The translations under genes and the position numbers were made by a program. Below are positions 8,354 to 17,423 of a DNA stretch of 64,000 bases, piece after piece; the first letter of the stretch is position 1; each line of letters starts with the position of its first letter. The notes beneath the pieces were generated by a model, which had not been told where the DNA came from, made no database searches, and was given only the letters and a program-made list of their open reading frames with translations. Location of the stretch: assembly GCA_025938935.1 (NCBI GenBank), contig JAPCWB010000001.1, positions 2,790,001 to 2,854,000 on the forward strand, written 5' to 3'. Source of the stretch: Novosphingobium sp. MW5 (GTDB lineage: Bacteria; Pseudomonadota; Alphaproteobacteria; Sphingomonadales; Sphingomonadaceae).

Positions 8354-10981
8354 ATGACCGGGGGATCACGCATTGTCGCCATCGGGTCCGGGGCTGAAAA
8401 GGCCGCCGCACCTGCAGAGCAATCCGAAGAGCTTCTGCTCGATTCGGCAGCGGAATATGCTGCTGAACACACGGAATATGCCGGTTGGGAGGAGGAACCC
8501 GCCCCCGCCCCGCGCCGCCGCTGGCAGGTGCCAGCATTAGCCAGCGCTGCCATGCTGGGCTGGACGGCCTTCTTCGTCTGGGCAAACCTCTGGGCACTGG
8601 GCGGAACTACGCCGCAACAGGCGATCTCGCTGGTGACCCAATGGGCCGTTCCGGTCCTGCTGGTAGTCGCCCTATGGATCCTCGCCACGCGCAACAGCCG
8701 CGAGGAAGCGCTTCGCTTCGGCCAGACGGCACGCCTGTTGTCAGATGAATCGGCGCAGCTTGAAGCCCGCCTTATCGTCATAAACCGCGAGCTGAGCCTG
8801 GCTCGCGAGTTCCTCGCCTCGCAATCCCGCGATCTCGATTCGCTGGGCCGCGTGGCGACCGAGAAGCTCTCGACCCATGCCGAGAGGCTTGAAACGCTGA
8901 TCTCGGGCAATGGCGAGCGGATCGATGCCATAGCCTCTGTCAGCACCAATGCGCTCGACAACATGGAAAAGCTGCGCGGCCAGCTGCCTGTCATCGCCAG
9001 CTCGGCGAAGGACATGGCCAACAATATCGCCAATGCCGGCCGCACTGCACAGGGCCAGTTGGCAGAGATGATCAAGGCCTTCCAAAGGCTCAACGAATTC
9101 GGCGTTGCCAGCGAACGCCATGTCGAATCGATGCGCACCCGCATGGACGAGACCATGGGAGAGGCAGAAGCGCGGATCGATTCGCTGCATGAAGCGACCC
9201 AGACCCGCTTCGCTGCAATCGAGGAGCACGGCCGGACCCTGCGCGAAACGCTCGACCTGCACGAGGTCGATGCCCTCGCCGCGATCCGCAGCCGTTCGGC
9301 GGCACTGGCCGAGGAACTTGGGGAGCTGCGCAGCTCTCTTGATAGCCAGGAGACCGATAGCCTCGCCTCGCTGCGCGCGCGCCTCGGTGCCCTGCGTGAT
9401 GAAGCCGGACAGCTCGGCAAGACGCTGCGCGACAGCGAGGTGAGCGCGATCCAGTCCGCCACCGCCGCCCGCGAACGGCTCGAAGCATCGGTGCGCGAAA
9501 CGCTCGAGCGTCTCGACGCGCTTGACCAACGTGCCATGCAGGCGTCGCGCGAGCGCATCGCTGCGCTTTCCACCGAAGCCCAAGCCTTTGACGAGCGCAT
9601 TGCCGAGCGCAATCGCCTGTTCGACGAGGAAAGCCAGAAACGCGCCGAAGAGGCCGCCGAGCGCGAAACCGCGGCGATCGAACGCGTGCGCGAACAGCTT
9701 GCCGAGATGGACGATCTCCTCGCCGAGCGGCTTGCCGCGCATGAGCAGCGCAGCGAAGACATCGCCGCCACTTCGACCAAGATTGTCAGCCGTTTGAAGG
9801 AAGCCGGCAAGCAGATCGATGCCCTCGCAACCCGCGCCGGTGAGAGCGAAGCAAGCCTTGGCTCGCACGTTCAGGCTTTGGGCAACCATCTCGCCAACAG
9901 CGAACTGGCCATGTCGACCATGAGCGGATCGGTCGCCCGCCTGACCGATGATAGCGTGCGCCTGCTGGAGCTTCTGCAGGCAAGCAACAAGCAAACCAGC
10001 GAAGACCTGCCCGAGGCCATCGCCAAGGGGGCGCAGCGCCTGTCCGAGATCGAAGGCCGCATCCACGAACTGGAAGAAAGCATTTCCCGCGCCGCCGACC
10101 GCGCCGAACAAATGTCCTCTCAGGTCAGCATCACGCGCGGGGCAATCAGCGGCTCGCTTGAGGAAATCGGCCTGTTGCATGACGGGCTGGAAACCCGCGC
10201 CGCCCAGCACTCCGCCACGCTGGCGGACTTGCGCGGCGCAGTCGAGGCGCTCGATGCCGACAGCGCGCGGATTGCTGAATACAGCCGCGAGGAAATGGCC
10301 GGTGCGCTTGCCAAATTGAGCGCGGCGACCCGCGATGCAGCCGCCGCGCTTGAGGAAGCAGGACAGCGCTCGATAGGCACCTTGGCCGAACGCCTGGCCA
10401 GTGAAGGCACCCGTGCGTTCGACGAGGCGCTTCAGCGCCGCATGGAAGAAGCCATCGGCGAGCTCGATGCCGCCAGCAAGCGCGCATCCGATTCGAGCCA
10501 GGCCGCCGCCAAGCGCCTGCGCGACCAATTTGCCCGCATTGCCGAGCTTGCCGAAAACCTCGAGCAGCGCGTAGCCCAAGCCCGCGAACGCGCCGAGGAA
10601 CAGGTCGACAACGACTTTGCCCGCCGCGTGGCGCTGATTACCGAAAGCCTCAATTCCAACGCCATCGACATTGCCAAGGCCATGTCGAGCGAAGTCACCG
10701 ATACGGCATGGGCAAGCTATCTGCGCGGGGACCGCGGGGTCTTCACCCGCCGCGCCGTGCGCCTGCTCGACAGTGCGGAAGCGCGCTCGGTCGCTGCGAT
10801 CTATCGCAACGACGACGAGTTCCGTGAGCACGTGTCACGCTACATCCACGATTTCGAAGCCATGCTGCGCCAGCTACTCGCAACCCGCGATGGCCATGCG
10901 CTGAGTGTGACGCTGCTGTCTTCGGACATGGGCAAGCTTTATGTCGCGCTGGCCCAGGCGATCGAACGCCTGCGGGATTAA
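8354..10981 (+). CDS. large inner-membrane coiled-coil protein, function unknown
   Basis: 875 residues. An acidic N-terminal segment (1-55) precedes two membrane helices (about 57-80 and 87-108), followed by roughly 650 residues of almost continuous Ala/Glu/Arg-rich coiled coil with heptad-like repetition, then a conserved-looking C-terminal globular segment (about 770-875, with YLRGDRGVFTRRAVRLLD). The two-helix hairpin places the coiled coil on the cytoplasmic side if the acidic N-terminus is inside. Such architecture suggests a structural or scaffold role, for example in envelope or chromosome organisation; related proteins in sphingomonads are annotated only as hypothetical or ATPase-like. 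The ATG at 8354 has a weak ribosome binding site. The stop overlaps the stop of the convergent DUF1467 gene within TTAA. Confidence 0.75.
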   Translation: MTGGSRIVAIGSGAEKAAAPAEQSEELLLDSAAEYAAEHTEYAGWEEEPAPAPRRRWQVPALASAAMLGWTAFFVWANLWALGGTTPQQAISLVTQWAVPVLLVVALWILATRNSREEALRFGQTARLLSDESAQLEARLIVINRELSLAREFLASQSRDLDSLGRVATEKLSTHAERLETLISGNGERIDAIASVSTNALDNMEKLRGQLPVIASSAKDMANNIANAGRTAQGQLAEMIKAFQRLNEFGVASERHVESMRTRMDETMGEAEARIDSLHEATQTRFAAIEEHGRTLRETLDLHEVDALAAIRSRSAALAEELGELRSSLDSQETDSLASLRARLGALRDEAGQLGKTLRDSEVSAIQSATAARERLEASVRETLERLDALDQRAMQASRERIAALSTEAQAFDERIAERNRLFDEESQKRAEEAAERETAAIERVREQLAEMDDLLAERLAAHEQRSEDIAATSTKIVSRLKEAGKQIDALATRAGESEASLGSHVQALGNHLANSELAMSTMSGSVARLTDDSVRLLELLQASNKQTSEDLPEAIAKGAQRLSEIEGRIHELEESISRAADRAEQMSSQVSITRGAISGSLEEIGLLHDGLETRAAQHSATLADLRGAVEALDADSARIAEYSREEMAGALAKLSAATRDAAAALEEAGQRSIGTLAERLASEGTRAFDEALQRRMEEAIGELDAASKRASDSSQAAAKRLRDQFARIAELAENLEQRVAQARERAEEQVDNDFARRVALITESLNSNAIDIAKAMSSEVTDTAWASYLRGDRGVFTRRAVRLLDSAEARSVAAIYRNDDEFREHVSRYIHDFEAMLRQLLATRDGHALSVTLLSSDMGKLYVALAQAIERLRD

Positions 10982-11259
10982 CGCGGCGGCGGGCGGAAGC
11001 GCTGGACGAGGTCGAGGTCGTCGGTCGTGATCCAGCCATAGGTGTAGTTCAGGTAGAACAGCACGAAGAGCACCAGCCCGAGGACGGTCGCGCGCTTGGC
11101 GATGAGCCGCGGCGAGAAGTTGATAGGCGCTGAATGCGCGTGGCCCTTCTCGGGCGTGGACCCCTCGTCCGCGTGGGTACGCACGCCGAAGGGCAGGACG
11201 ATGAAAGCGCTCATCACCCAGAACAGGCAATAGATCGCGATGATCGAGGTAATCTTCAT
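10978..11259 (-). CDS. DUF1467 family small membrane protein
   Basis: 93 residues with two membrane helices (about 3-22 and 57-77) joined by a His- and Pro-containing loop, and a C-terminal DLDLVQRFRPPPR tail. The ATG at 11259 overlaps the rnj stop by one base (TGATG). The position directly after rnj at the end of the nuo-birA-coaX-rnj cluster is the usual alphaproteobacterial location of DUF1467 genes. The function is unknown; the context suggests co-transcription with rnj. Confidence 0.85.
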   Translation of the reverse strand: MKITSIIAIYCLFWVMSAFIVLPFGVRTHADEGSTPEKGHAHSAPINFSPRLIAKRATVLGLVLFVLFYLNYTYGWITTDDLDLVQRFRPPPR

Positions 11260-12890
11260 CAGTCCACCACCATCACTTGGACTTGCGGCTTCTTGCCGCT
11301 CCATCGCTGGGCCGCGCGGCGGGCGGCGAGGCGGGCGGCCTCGATGATCTCGTCCCGGTCCTTTGCCTTGGCGCCCTTGAGCTTGCCGAGCGCGGCGATG
11401 ACGTCCTCCTCGGCCTCTTCGCGGAAGTCGTCGTAGTCTTCCTCAAGCGGCAGCCCCAGACCCGCAACCTGCGCCCGCTTGCCCGGACCGACGACAACCA
11501 TCAGCACGCCGTTGTGAGCGAGGCGGCGGCGCATGACCATGGCCTGCCCGTTGGCGGGAGTGATGATGTCACCATCGAGCACCAGCCGTCCGGCGCGCAC
11601 CAGCCCGAACTTGCCGGGCTTGCCGGGGGCGAGGCGGACGAGGTCGCCATTCTTCTGGAAGACCTGCGATGGAATGCCACACTCCGCCCCAAGTCGCGCC
11701 TGTTCGAGCATGTGCCGCAGCTCGCCGTGAACGGGAACAAGGATTTCGGGGCGCAGCCAGAAATAGAGCGCCATCAGTTCGGGCCGTCCGGGGTGGCCGG
11801 ACACGTGGATATAGGACTGGCGGTCGGTGACGATCTTCACGCCCTTTTCGGCCAGCCGGTTCTGGATTCGGCCGATGGCGATCTCGTTGCCGGGGATCTG
11901 GCGGCTGGAAAACAGCACCACATCGCCCGAATCGAGCGCGATGTCGTGGTTGCCCTCCGATATGCGTGAGAGAGCGGCGCGGGGCTCGCCCTGCCCGCCG
12001 GTGGCGAGGAACAGGACCTCGCCGCGCGGCAGGCGCATGGCGGTTTGCGGATCGACCACGTCCGGGAAATCCTTGAGGTAACCGCTGGCCTGTGAAGCCT
12101 CGATGATCCGGTCCAGCGAGCGTCCCGCCACGCAGAGCTTGCGCCCGCTCGCCACGGCCACTTCGCCCAGCGTTTGCAGGCGTGCCACGTTGGAGGCAAA
12201 GGTGGTGACCAGTACGCGCCGCCCCTTGTGCTTCGCCACCTCCTCCAGAAGGCCGCGCTTGACCTCGCCTTCGGAGCCGGAACTTTCAGGATTGAACACG
12301 TTGGTCGAATCGCAGACCATCGCGAGCACGCCTTCGTCCCCAATGGCCCGCAGCTCCGCCTCGGTCGCGGGCGTGCCGATCAGCGGCTCCTCGTCGAGCT
12401 TCCAGTCACCGGTATGGAACACGCGGCCGAAGGGCGTTTCGATAACCAGAGCATTGCCCTCGGCAATCGAGTGCGCGAGGGGCACGTAGCGGATGCCAAA
12501 GGGGCCAATCTCGAAGCTGTCGAGGTGATCGATGACCCTGAGCTCCACCTTGCCGACCAGTCCGGCTTCCTCGAGCTTGGAATGGACAAGCCGCGCGGTG
12601 AACGGCGTCGCATAGAGCGGCACGCCCAGTTCCTCGGCGAAATAGGGAACCGCGCCAATGTGGTCTTCATGCGCGTGGGTGAGCACAATGCCGAGCAGGT
12701 CCTCGCGCCGGTCCTCGATGAATTCGAGGTCGGCGAAGACCAGCTCGGTGCCGGGATACTCGGCCGCCCCGAAGGTCATGCCGAGATCGACCATCAGCCA
12801 CTTGCCCCGGCAGCCATAGAGATTGACGTTCATGCCAATCTCGCCCGACCCGCCGAGCGCGCAGAAAATCAGTTCATCTTGCGGTTTCAC
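11259..12890 (-). CDS. rnj: ribonuclease J
   Basis: A 543-residue metallo-beta-lactamase/beta-CASP ribonuclease with endo- and 5'-exonuclease activity in RNA maturation and decay. The zinc-binding motif HAHEDHIGA is near residues 71-79, and downstream beta-CASP features include [12 protein letters not shown] and [11 protein letters not shown]. Length fits the family. The start ATG at 12890 overlaps the coaX stop by 4 nt. In alphaproteobacteria it works alongside RNase E, which is also encoded in this window at 45.1 kb. Confidence 0.95.
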   Translation of the reverse strand: MKPQDELIFCALGGSGEIGMNVNLYGCRGKWLMVDLGMTFGAAEYPGTELVFADLEFIEDRREDLLGIVLTHAHEDHIGAVPYFAEELGVPLYATPFTARLVHSKLEEAGLVGKVELRVIDHLDSFEIGPFGIRYVPLAHSIAEGNALVIETPFGRVFHTGDWKLDEEPLIGTPATEAELRAIGDEGVLAMVCDSTNVFNPESSGSEGEVKRGLLEEVAKHKGRRVLVTTFASNVARLQTLGEVAVASGRKLCVAGRSLDRIIEASQASGYLKDFPDVVDPQTAMRLPRGEVLFLATGGQGEPRAALSRISEGNHDIALDSGDVVLFSSRQIPGNEIAIGRIQNRLAEKGVKIVTDRQSYIHVSGHPGRPELMALYFWLRPEILVPVHGELRHMLEQARLGAECGIPSQVFQKNGDLVRLAPGKPGKFGLVRAGRLVLDGDIITPANGQAMVMRRRLAHNGVLMVVVGPGKRAQVAGLGLPLEEDYDDFREEAEEDVIAALGKLKGAKAKDRDEIIEAARLAARRAAQRWSGKKPQVQVMVVD

Positions 12891-13684
12891 GCCGCTGCCT
12901 TAGCCCTCTGCGCGAGGATAGCGAGTCCTTCCAGCATCAGATCGGGATCCACCGCGTCGAAGATATCGGTGTGCTCATCGAACAGCACGGCGAGCCCGCC
13001 AGTGGCGACGACCTTAGCAGGGCGTCCGATTTCCGCGCGCATCCGGGCAATCAGGCCCTCCATCATCGAGACATAGCCCCAGAAGACGCCGATCAGCATC
13101 TGATCCTCGGTATTGGTGCCAATGACGCTGTCGCTGTCCGGCGCCCGGATGGCGATGCGCGGCAGCAACGCGGTATTGCCGACCAGTGCATCGAGCGAGA
13201 GATTGATGCCGGGTGCGATGATGCCGCCCTTGTAGGCGCCGTTGAAATCGATGACGTCGAAGGTCGTCGCCGTGCCGAAATCGACGATGATCAGATCTCC
13301 CGGATGCTTGGCATGGGCCGCCACGGCATTGACCGCACGGTCCGCGCCCAGTGAGCTCGGGTTATCAACATCGGCATCGAAGCCATAAGCGGCTGCCCCC
13401 TGGCCCGCGACGATCAGGTCGAGGTCGAAGTAATGCCGCGCCAACACCTCGATGTTGTGCAGCGCGCGGGGGACGACGGTGGAAACGATGATCTGGTCGA
13501 TCGCCTTGCGGTCGACTCCGCGAATTTGCAGCAGTTGCATCAGCCAGACGGCATATTCGTCGCCCGTCCGGCGTGGATCGGTGGCGATGCGCCAGCGCGC
13601 TTTGATCCGGCTGCCGCCCTCGGCTTGGGGATCGATCAGCGCGAAGACGACGTTGGTGTTCCCGACATCGATGGCGAGCAGCAT
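12887..13684 (-). CDS. coaX: type III pantothenate kinase
   Basis: 265 residues. It phosphorylates pantothenate in the first step of coenzyme A synthesis. The N-terminal phosphate-binding motif [13 protein letters not shown] and the central [13 protein letters not shown] segment (about 108-120) are diagnostic of CoaX in the ASKHA fold. It starts 11 nt after birA and overlaps rnj by 4 nt. Confidence 0.95.
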   Translation of the reverse strand: MLLAIDVGNTNVVFALIDPQAEGGSRIKARWRIATDPRRTGDEYAVWLMQLLQIRGVDRKAIDQIIVSTVVPRALHNIEVLARHYFDLDLIVAGQGAAAYGFDADVDNPSSLGADRAVNAVAAHAKHPGDLIIVDFGTATTFDVIDFNGAYKGGIIAPGINLSLDALVGNTALLPRIAIRAPDSDSVIGTNTEDQMLIGVFWGYVSMMEGLIARMRAEIGRPAKVVATGGLAVLFDEHTDIFDAVDPDLMLEGLAILAQRAKAAA

Positions 13685-13695
13685 GGCCGTGTCCT

Positions 13696-14409
13696 TCAGT
13701 GCGCCACGCGGACTTCGCCGGCGTGGATCGTGCGTGTGGTGCCGTCTGGCAGGGCGAGGATCAAGGCCCCTTCGTCATCCAGGCCGGCGAAAGTGCCATG
13801 GAGAGGCGGCTCACCCGGTTCTCCCACCGCAAGCGGCGTGCCCGCCGGATGCGCAGCGGCGCACCAGCGCGCGATGATCGGCGCGAGGCCGTAGGTCCGC
13901 CAGCGATCAAGATCGCGGGCAAAAGCGGCGGCGAGGCAGTCGGCGAAGTGGTCACGGTCCGGCGCAGGGCCGAAGGCGGTGAGCGCGATTGTTGGCCGGT
14001 CCGGCAGGTCCGGCGCGGCGGCAAGGTTCACGCCAATGCCGATAACCACTGCATCCCCTTGCCGCTCAAGCAGGATGCCCGAAAGCTTGGCCGACCCGAT
14101 CAACACGTCATTGGGCCATTTGAGCAGGGCCAGGTTTGGCGGCGGCACCATGGCGCTGACCACCTCATGGACCGCAAGTCCCGCAACCAACGCCAGCGTA
14201 GCTATGGGCGGGTCACCCGCGCGGACGTGGACGACCGTCGAACCCATGAAATTGCCGAGGCCGTCGAACCACTCGCGCCCGCGCCGGCCACGCCCTTCAG
14301 ACTGACGATCGGTGACCAGCCAGTGGCCTTCGGGCACCGGCTCGGCGGCGGCAAGCCGCGCAAGAAGCGCGGCGTTGGTGGAGCCGACGAGGGAAATCCG
14401 CTCGATCAA
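13696..14409 (-). CDS. birA: biotin--[acetyl-CoA-carboxylase] ligase
   Basis: About 237 residues with the biotin protein ligase core and no N-terminal DNA-binding domain, so it is an enzyme only. [11 protein letters not shown] near the start, GRGRRGREW for the biotinyl-AMP loop, and [20 protein letters not shown] are characteristic. The frame extends upstream to an ATG at 14448, but that lies 43 nt inside nuoN. A TTG at 14409 overlaps the nuoN stop (TTGA) and gives the standard N-terminus [12 protein letters not shown], so I prefer it. The start codon choice is uncertain. Confidence 0.88.
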   Translation of the reverse strand: MIERISLVGSTNAALLARLAAAEPVPEGHWLVTDRQSEGRGRRGREWFDGLGNFMGSTVVHVRAGDPPIATLALVAGLAVHEVVSAMVPPPNLALLKWPNDVLIGSAKLSGILLERQGDAVVIGIGVNLAAAPDLPDRPTIALTAFGPAPDRDHFADCLAAAFARDLDRWRTYGLAPIIARWCAAAHPAGTPLAVGEPGEPPLHGTFAGLDDEGALILALPDGTTRTIHAGEVRVAH

Positions 14410-15872
14410 ACGCCCGGCAGCAGAGAGGCGATGGCAGCCGCAGACCATGCCGCTAGCGGCTTGGTGGCGAGATAGCCGAGCGGTGAGATCGCCAGCGCGC
14501 AGATCGCCAGAACGGCCTGATGGATCCAGTCGCTCTTGCCCGTGGCCTTCATCACCGGTTCGTCGAAGTACATGACCTTGACGACCTTGAGGTAATAGAA
14601 GGCACCGATGACGCTGGCGGCGATACCAACTGCGGCGAGCGCGAAGAACCCGGCCTGGACGGCGGCCTGGAACACCACGAACTTGCCCCAGAAGCCAAAC
14701 AGCGGCGGGATGCCGGCAAGGCTGAACATGACCATCATCAGGCAGGCGGCGAGCACCTTGCGGTGGCGCGAGAGGCCGGCGATGTCAGCAATGTCATCGA
14801 TCGGATTACCGTTCTCATCCTTGAGCATCAGCACGGCAACGAAGCCGCCGACGGTCATCGGCACGTAAATGGCGAGATAGGTCAGCATGCCCGCAGCACC
14901 TGCAGCCGTCCCGGCGGCAAGGCCGATCAAGATGAAGCCGACGTTGTTGATCGAGGAATAGGCCAGCAGGCGCTTGATGCTGCGCTGGCCGATCGCGCCG
15001 ACCGCGCCCCAGATGATTGAGGTGAGCGCGGCGAAGATGACGATCGGGCGCCATGCCTCGACCTGCGTGCCGAAAGCCTGCAGCGCGACGATCATCGTCA
15101 GCACCATGGCCGCGACCTTGGGGGCAGAGGCGAAGAAGGCGGTGACCGGGGTCGGCGCGCCTTCGTAAACGTCGGGCGTCCACATGTGGAACGGCGCGGC
15201 GCTGATCTTGAAGGCAAGGCCCGCGAGCACGAACACAAGGCCGAAGACCGCACCGGTCGGGATGCCGCCCTTCAGCGCCTGACCGACTGCGACGAAATCG
15301 ATGCCGCCGGTAAAGCCGTAAACCAGGCTGATGCCGAACAGCAGCATGCCGCTCGCCAGCGAACCCAGAACGAAATACTTCAGGCCCGCTTCGGCCGAAC
15401 GGTCATCGTTCTTCAGGAAGGCGGCCAGTACATAGGAGGCGAGCGAGTTCAGCTCGAGCCCGATGTAGAGCGTCATGAAGTTCGTCGCCGAAACCATCAT
15501 GCCCATGCCCAGTACCGCGAGTACCACCAGCACCGGATATTCGGCGCGGTAGGCGGCGTAGCGGCCGAAATACTGCGGCGCGACCAGAAGCGTGGAGATC
15601 GCGGCGAAGGCAATCAGCACCTTGGCGAAACCGGCCAGCGCGTTCGCGGTAAACAGGCCCGAGAAGGCGAGCGTACCCGGCCCGGCTGCACCGGCGCAGA
15701 GATCCATCGCGGAGATGACACCAGCGGCGGCAATGGCACCCGCAGCAAGCCAGGTGACGAGGCGCGCGGCGCCTTCACCGCGCATCCACGCGGACATGAG
15801 CAGCAGCACGAGTGCCGCAATCGTCAGCAGCTCTTCAGGAGCCGCGAGGCGGAACGAATGGGACCAATCCAT
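14406..15872 (-). CDS. nuoN: NADH-quinone oxidoreductase subunit N
   Basis: A 488-residue antiporter-like proton-pumping subunit of complex I with about 14 membrane helices. GLELNSLASYVL with its conserved Glu, the Lys-bearing helix region and IGQRSIKRLLAYSSINNVGF identify the Mrp/NuoN family. It is the last nuo gene; its ATG overlaps the nuoM stop by one base. Confidence 0.96.
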   Translation of the reverse strand: MDWSHSFRLAAPEELLTIAALVLLLMSAWMRGEGAARLVTWLAAGAIAAAGVISAMDLCAGAAGPGTLAFSGLFTANALAGFAKVLIAFAAISTLLVAPQYFGRYAAYRAEYPVLVVLAVLGMGMMVSATNFMTLYIGLELNSLASYVLAAFLKNDDRSAEAGLKYFVLGSLASGMLLFGISLVYGFTGGIDFVAVGQALKGGIPTGAVFGLVFVLAGLAFKISAAPFHMWTPDVYEGAPTPVTAFFASAPKVAAMVLTMIVALQAFGTQVEAWRPIVIFAALTSIIWGAVGAIGQRSIKRLLAYSSINNVGFILIGLAAGTAAGAAGMLTYLAIYVPMTVGGFVAVLMLKDENGNPIDDIADIAGLSRHRKVLAACLMMVMFSLAGIPPLFGFWGKFVVFQAAVQAGFFALAAVGIAASVIGAFYYLKVVKVMYFDEPVMKATGKSDWIHQAVLAICALAISPLGYLATKPLAAWSAAAIASLLPGV

Positions 15873-17419
15873 CAGTGCGCCCCCTCATGCGCTTGGGTAT
15901 TGTGCTCGCCATGACCGGCGGCAGGCTTGGCAGGCGCGCCGGCCTTGAGCTGGGCATCGCCCTGCGGCTTGGCGCGGGCAACGCGGGCATCGAGCATGGC
16001 GATGTCATTCCTCATCGGGGCAAGGAAGCTTTCCGGATAGACGCCCATCCACAGCACCGGCAGGGCCAGCGCAACGACCATGGCCAGCTCGCGCTTGTCG
16101 AGATCGGGCATGGCGGCGGCATCAGCGTTCTTCTGATCACCGAAAGCTACGCGGCGGTAGAGATAGAGCATGTAGGCGGCGCCAAGGATAACGCCGGTGC
16201 CGCAAATCAGCGCCACCCAGCTTGACACCTGGTAGATACCGGCCAGCGACAGGAATTCACCGACGAAGCCGGAAGTGCCGGGCAGGCCGACCGAAGCCAT
16301 GGTGAACAGCATGAAGAACAGCGCATATTTCGGCATGTTGATCGACAGGCCGCCGTAACGGTCAATCTCGCGCGTGTGCAGGCGGTCGTAAATGATGCCG
16401 ACGCAGAGGAACAGCGCGCCCGAGACGAGGCCGTGGCTGAGCATAACGATCATCGCGCCTTCCAGGCCTTGCTGGTTGAAGGCGAACAGGCCGATCGTCA
16501 CGATCGCCATGTGCGCGACCGAGGAATAGGCGATCAGCTTCTTCATGTCGTTCTGCACCAGCGCGATCAGCGAGGTAATCACCACCGCCGCCATCGACAG
16601 GGCGAAGATCAGCGGCGCGAACTGCGCAGAGGCTTCGGGGAACATCGGCAGCGAGAAGCGGATGAAGCCGTAGCCGCCCATCTTCAGCAGCACGCCGGCG
16701 AGGATGATCGACCCCGCGGTCGGTGCCTGCACGTGCGCGTCGGGCAGCCAGGTGTGGACCGGCCACATCGGCATCTTCACCGCAAAGCTGGCGAAGAAGG
16801 CGAGCCACAGCCAGGTCTGTGCTTCCGGTGCGAAATTGTATTCCATCAGCGTCGGGATGTCGGTCGTCCCGGCCTCGTTCACCATCCACATCATCGCAAT
16901 CAGCATCAGCACCGAGCCGAGCAAGGTGTAGAGGAAGAACTTGTAGCTGGCGTAGATGCGGTCCGCCCCGCCCCATACGCCGATGATCAGGTACATCGGG
17001 ATGAGGCCGGCTTCGAACATGATGTAGAACAGGAACAGGTCCTGCGCCGCGAAGACGCCGATCATCAGCGTTTCCATCAGCAGGAAAGCGGCCATGTACT
17101 CGCCGACGCGCTTGTCGATCGCCTTGCTGGCGAGGATGCAGATCGGCATCAGGAAGACCGAAAGCTCGATCAGAAGCAGCGCGATGCCGTCGATGCCGAG
17201 CTTCCACGAGAAGCCGGCGAAGAGGGGGACGTTCTCCTGGAACTGCCAGCGGTCACCGCCGACCTGGAACTGGCTCCAGAGCCATGCGCCCAGCGCAAGG
17301 TTGAACAGCGTGGTTGCCAGCGCGATCTGGCGTGCGTTCTTTTCGCCCGAGAACAGGCAGGCCACGGCCCCGGCAAGCGGAACCAGCAGCATCAGCGAAA
17401 GGATGGGAAATTGGTTCAT
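15872..17419 (-). CDS. nuoM: NADH-quinone oxidoreductase subunit M
   Basis: A 515-residue antiporter-like membrane subunit of complex I. Conserved features include FYIMFEAGLIPMYLIIGVWG (Glu in helix 5), FAVKMPMWPVHTWLPDAHV and NDMKKLIAYSSVAHM. The C-terminal 40 residues form a hydrophilic Ala/Lys/His tail (QLKAGAPAKPAAGHGEH), longer than usual. The gene follows nuoL by 4 nt. Confidence 0.96.
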   Translation of the reverse strand: MNQFPILSLMLLVPLAGAVACLFSGEKNARQIALATTLFNLALGAWLWSQFQVGGDRWQFQENVPLFAGFSWKLGIDGIALLLIELSVFLMPICILASKAIDKRVGEYMAAFLLMETLMIGVFAAQDLFLFYIMFEAGLIPMYLIIGVWGGADRIYASYKFFLYTLLGSVLMLIAMMWMVNEAGTTDIPTLMEYNFAPEAQTWLWLAFFASFAVKMPMWPVHTWLPDAHVQAPTAGSIILAGVLLKMGGYGFIRFSLPMFPEASAQFAPLIFALSMAAVVITSLIALVQNDMKKLIAYSSVAHMAIVTIGLFAFNQQGLEGAMIVMLSHGLVSGALFLCVGIIYDRLHTREIDRYGGLSINMPKYALFFMLFTMASVGLPGTSGFVGEFLSLAGIYQVSSWVALICGTGVILGAAYMLYLYRRVAFGDQKNADAAAMPDLDKRELAMVVALALPVLWMGVYPESFLAPMRNDIAMLDARVARAKPQGDAQLKAGAPAKPAAGHGEHNTQAHEGAH

Positions 17420-17423
17420 CGTC

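Noticed and set aside
7978..9810. 610-codon frame spanning the Hpt-like gene and the antisense of the coiled-coil gene
   Set aside because: Only its C-terminal 100 codons match a folded domain; the rest is Ser/Arg-rich shadow of the opposite gene. I start the gene at 8280.
8741..10831. Long open frame opposite the coiled-coil gene (about 696 codons, minus)
   Set aside because: Its composition mirrors the Ala/Glu/Arg coiled coil of the real gene, and no family motif or ribosome site supports it; a shadow of GC-rich third positions.
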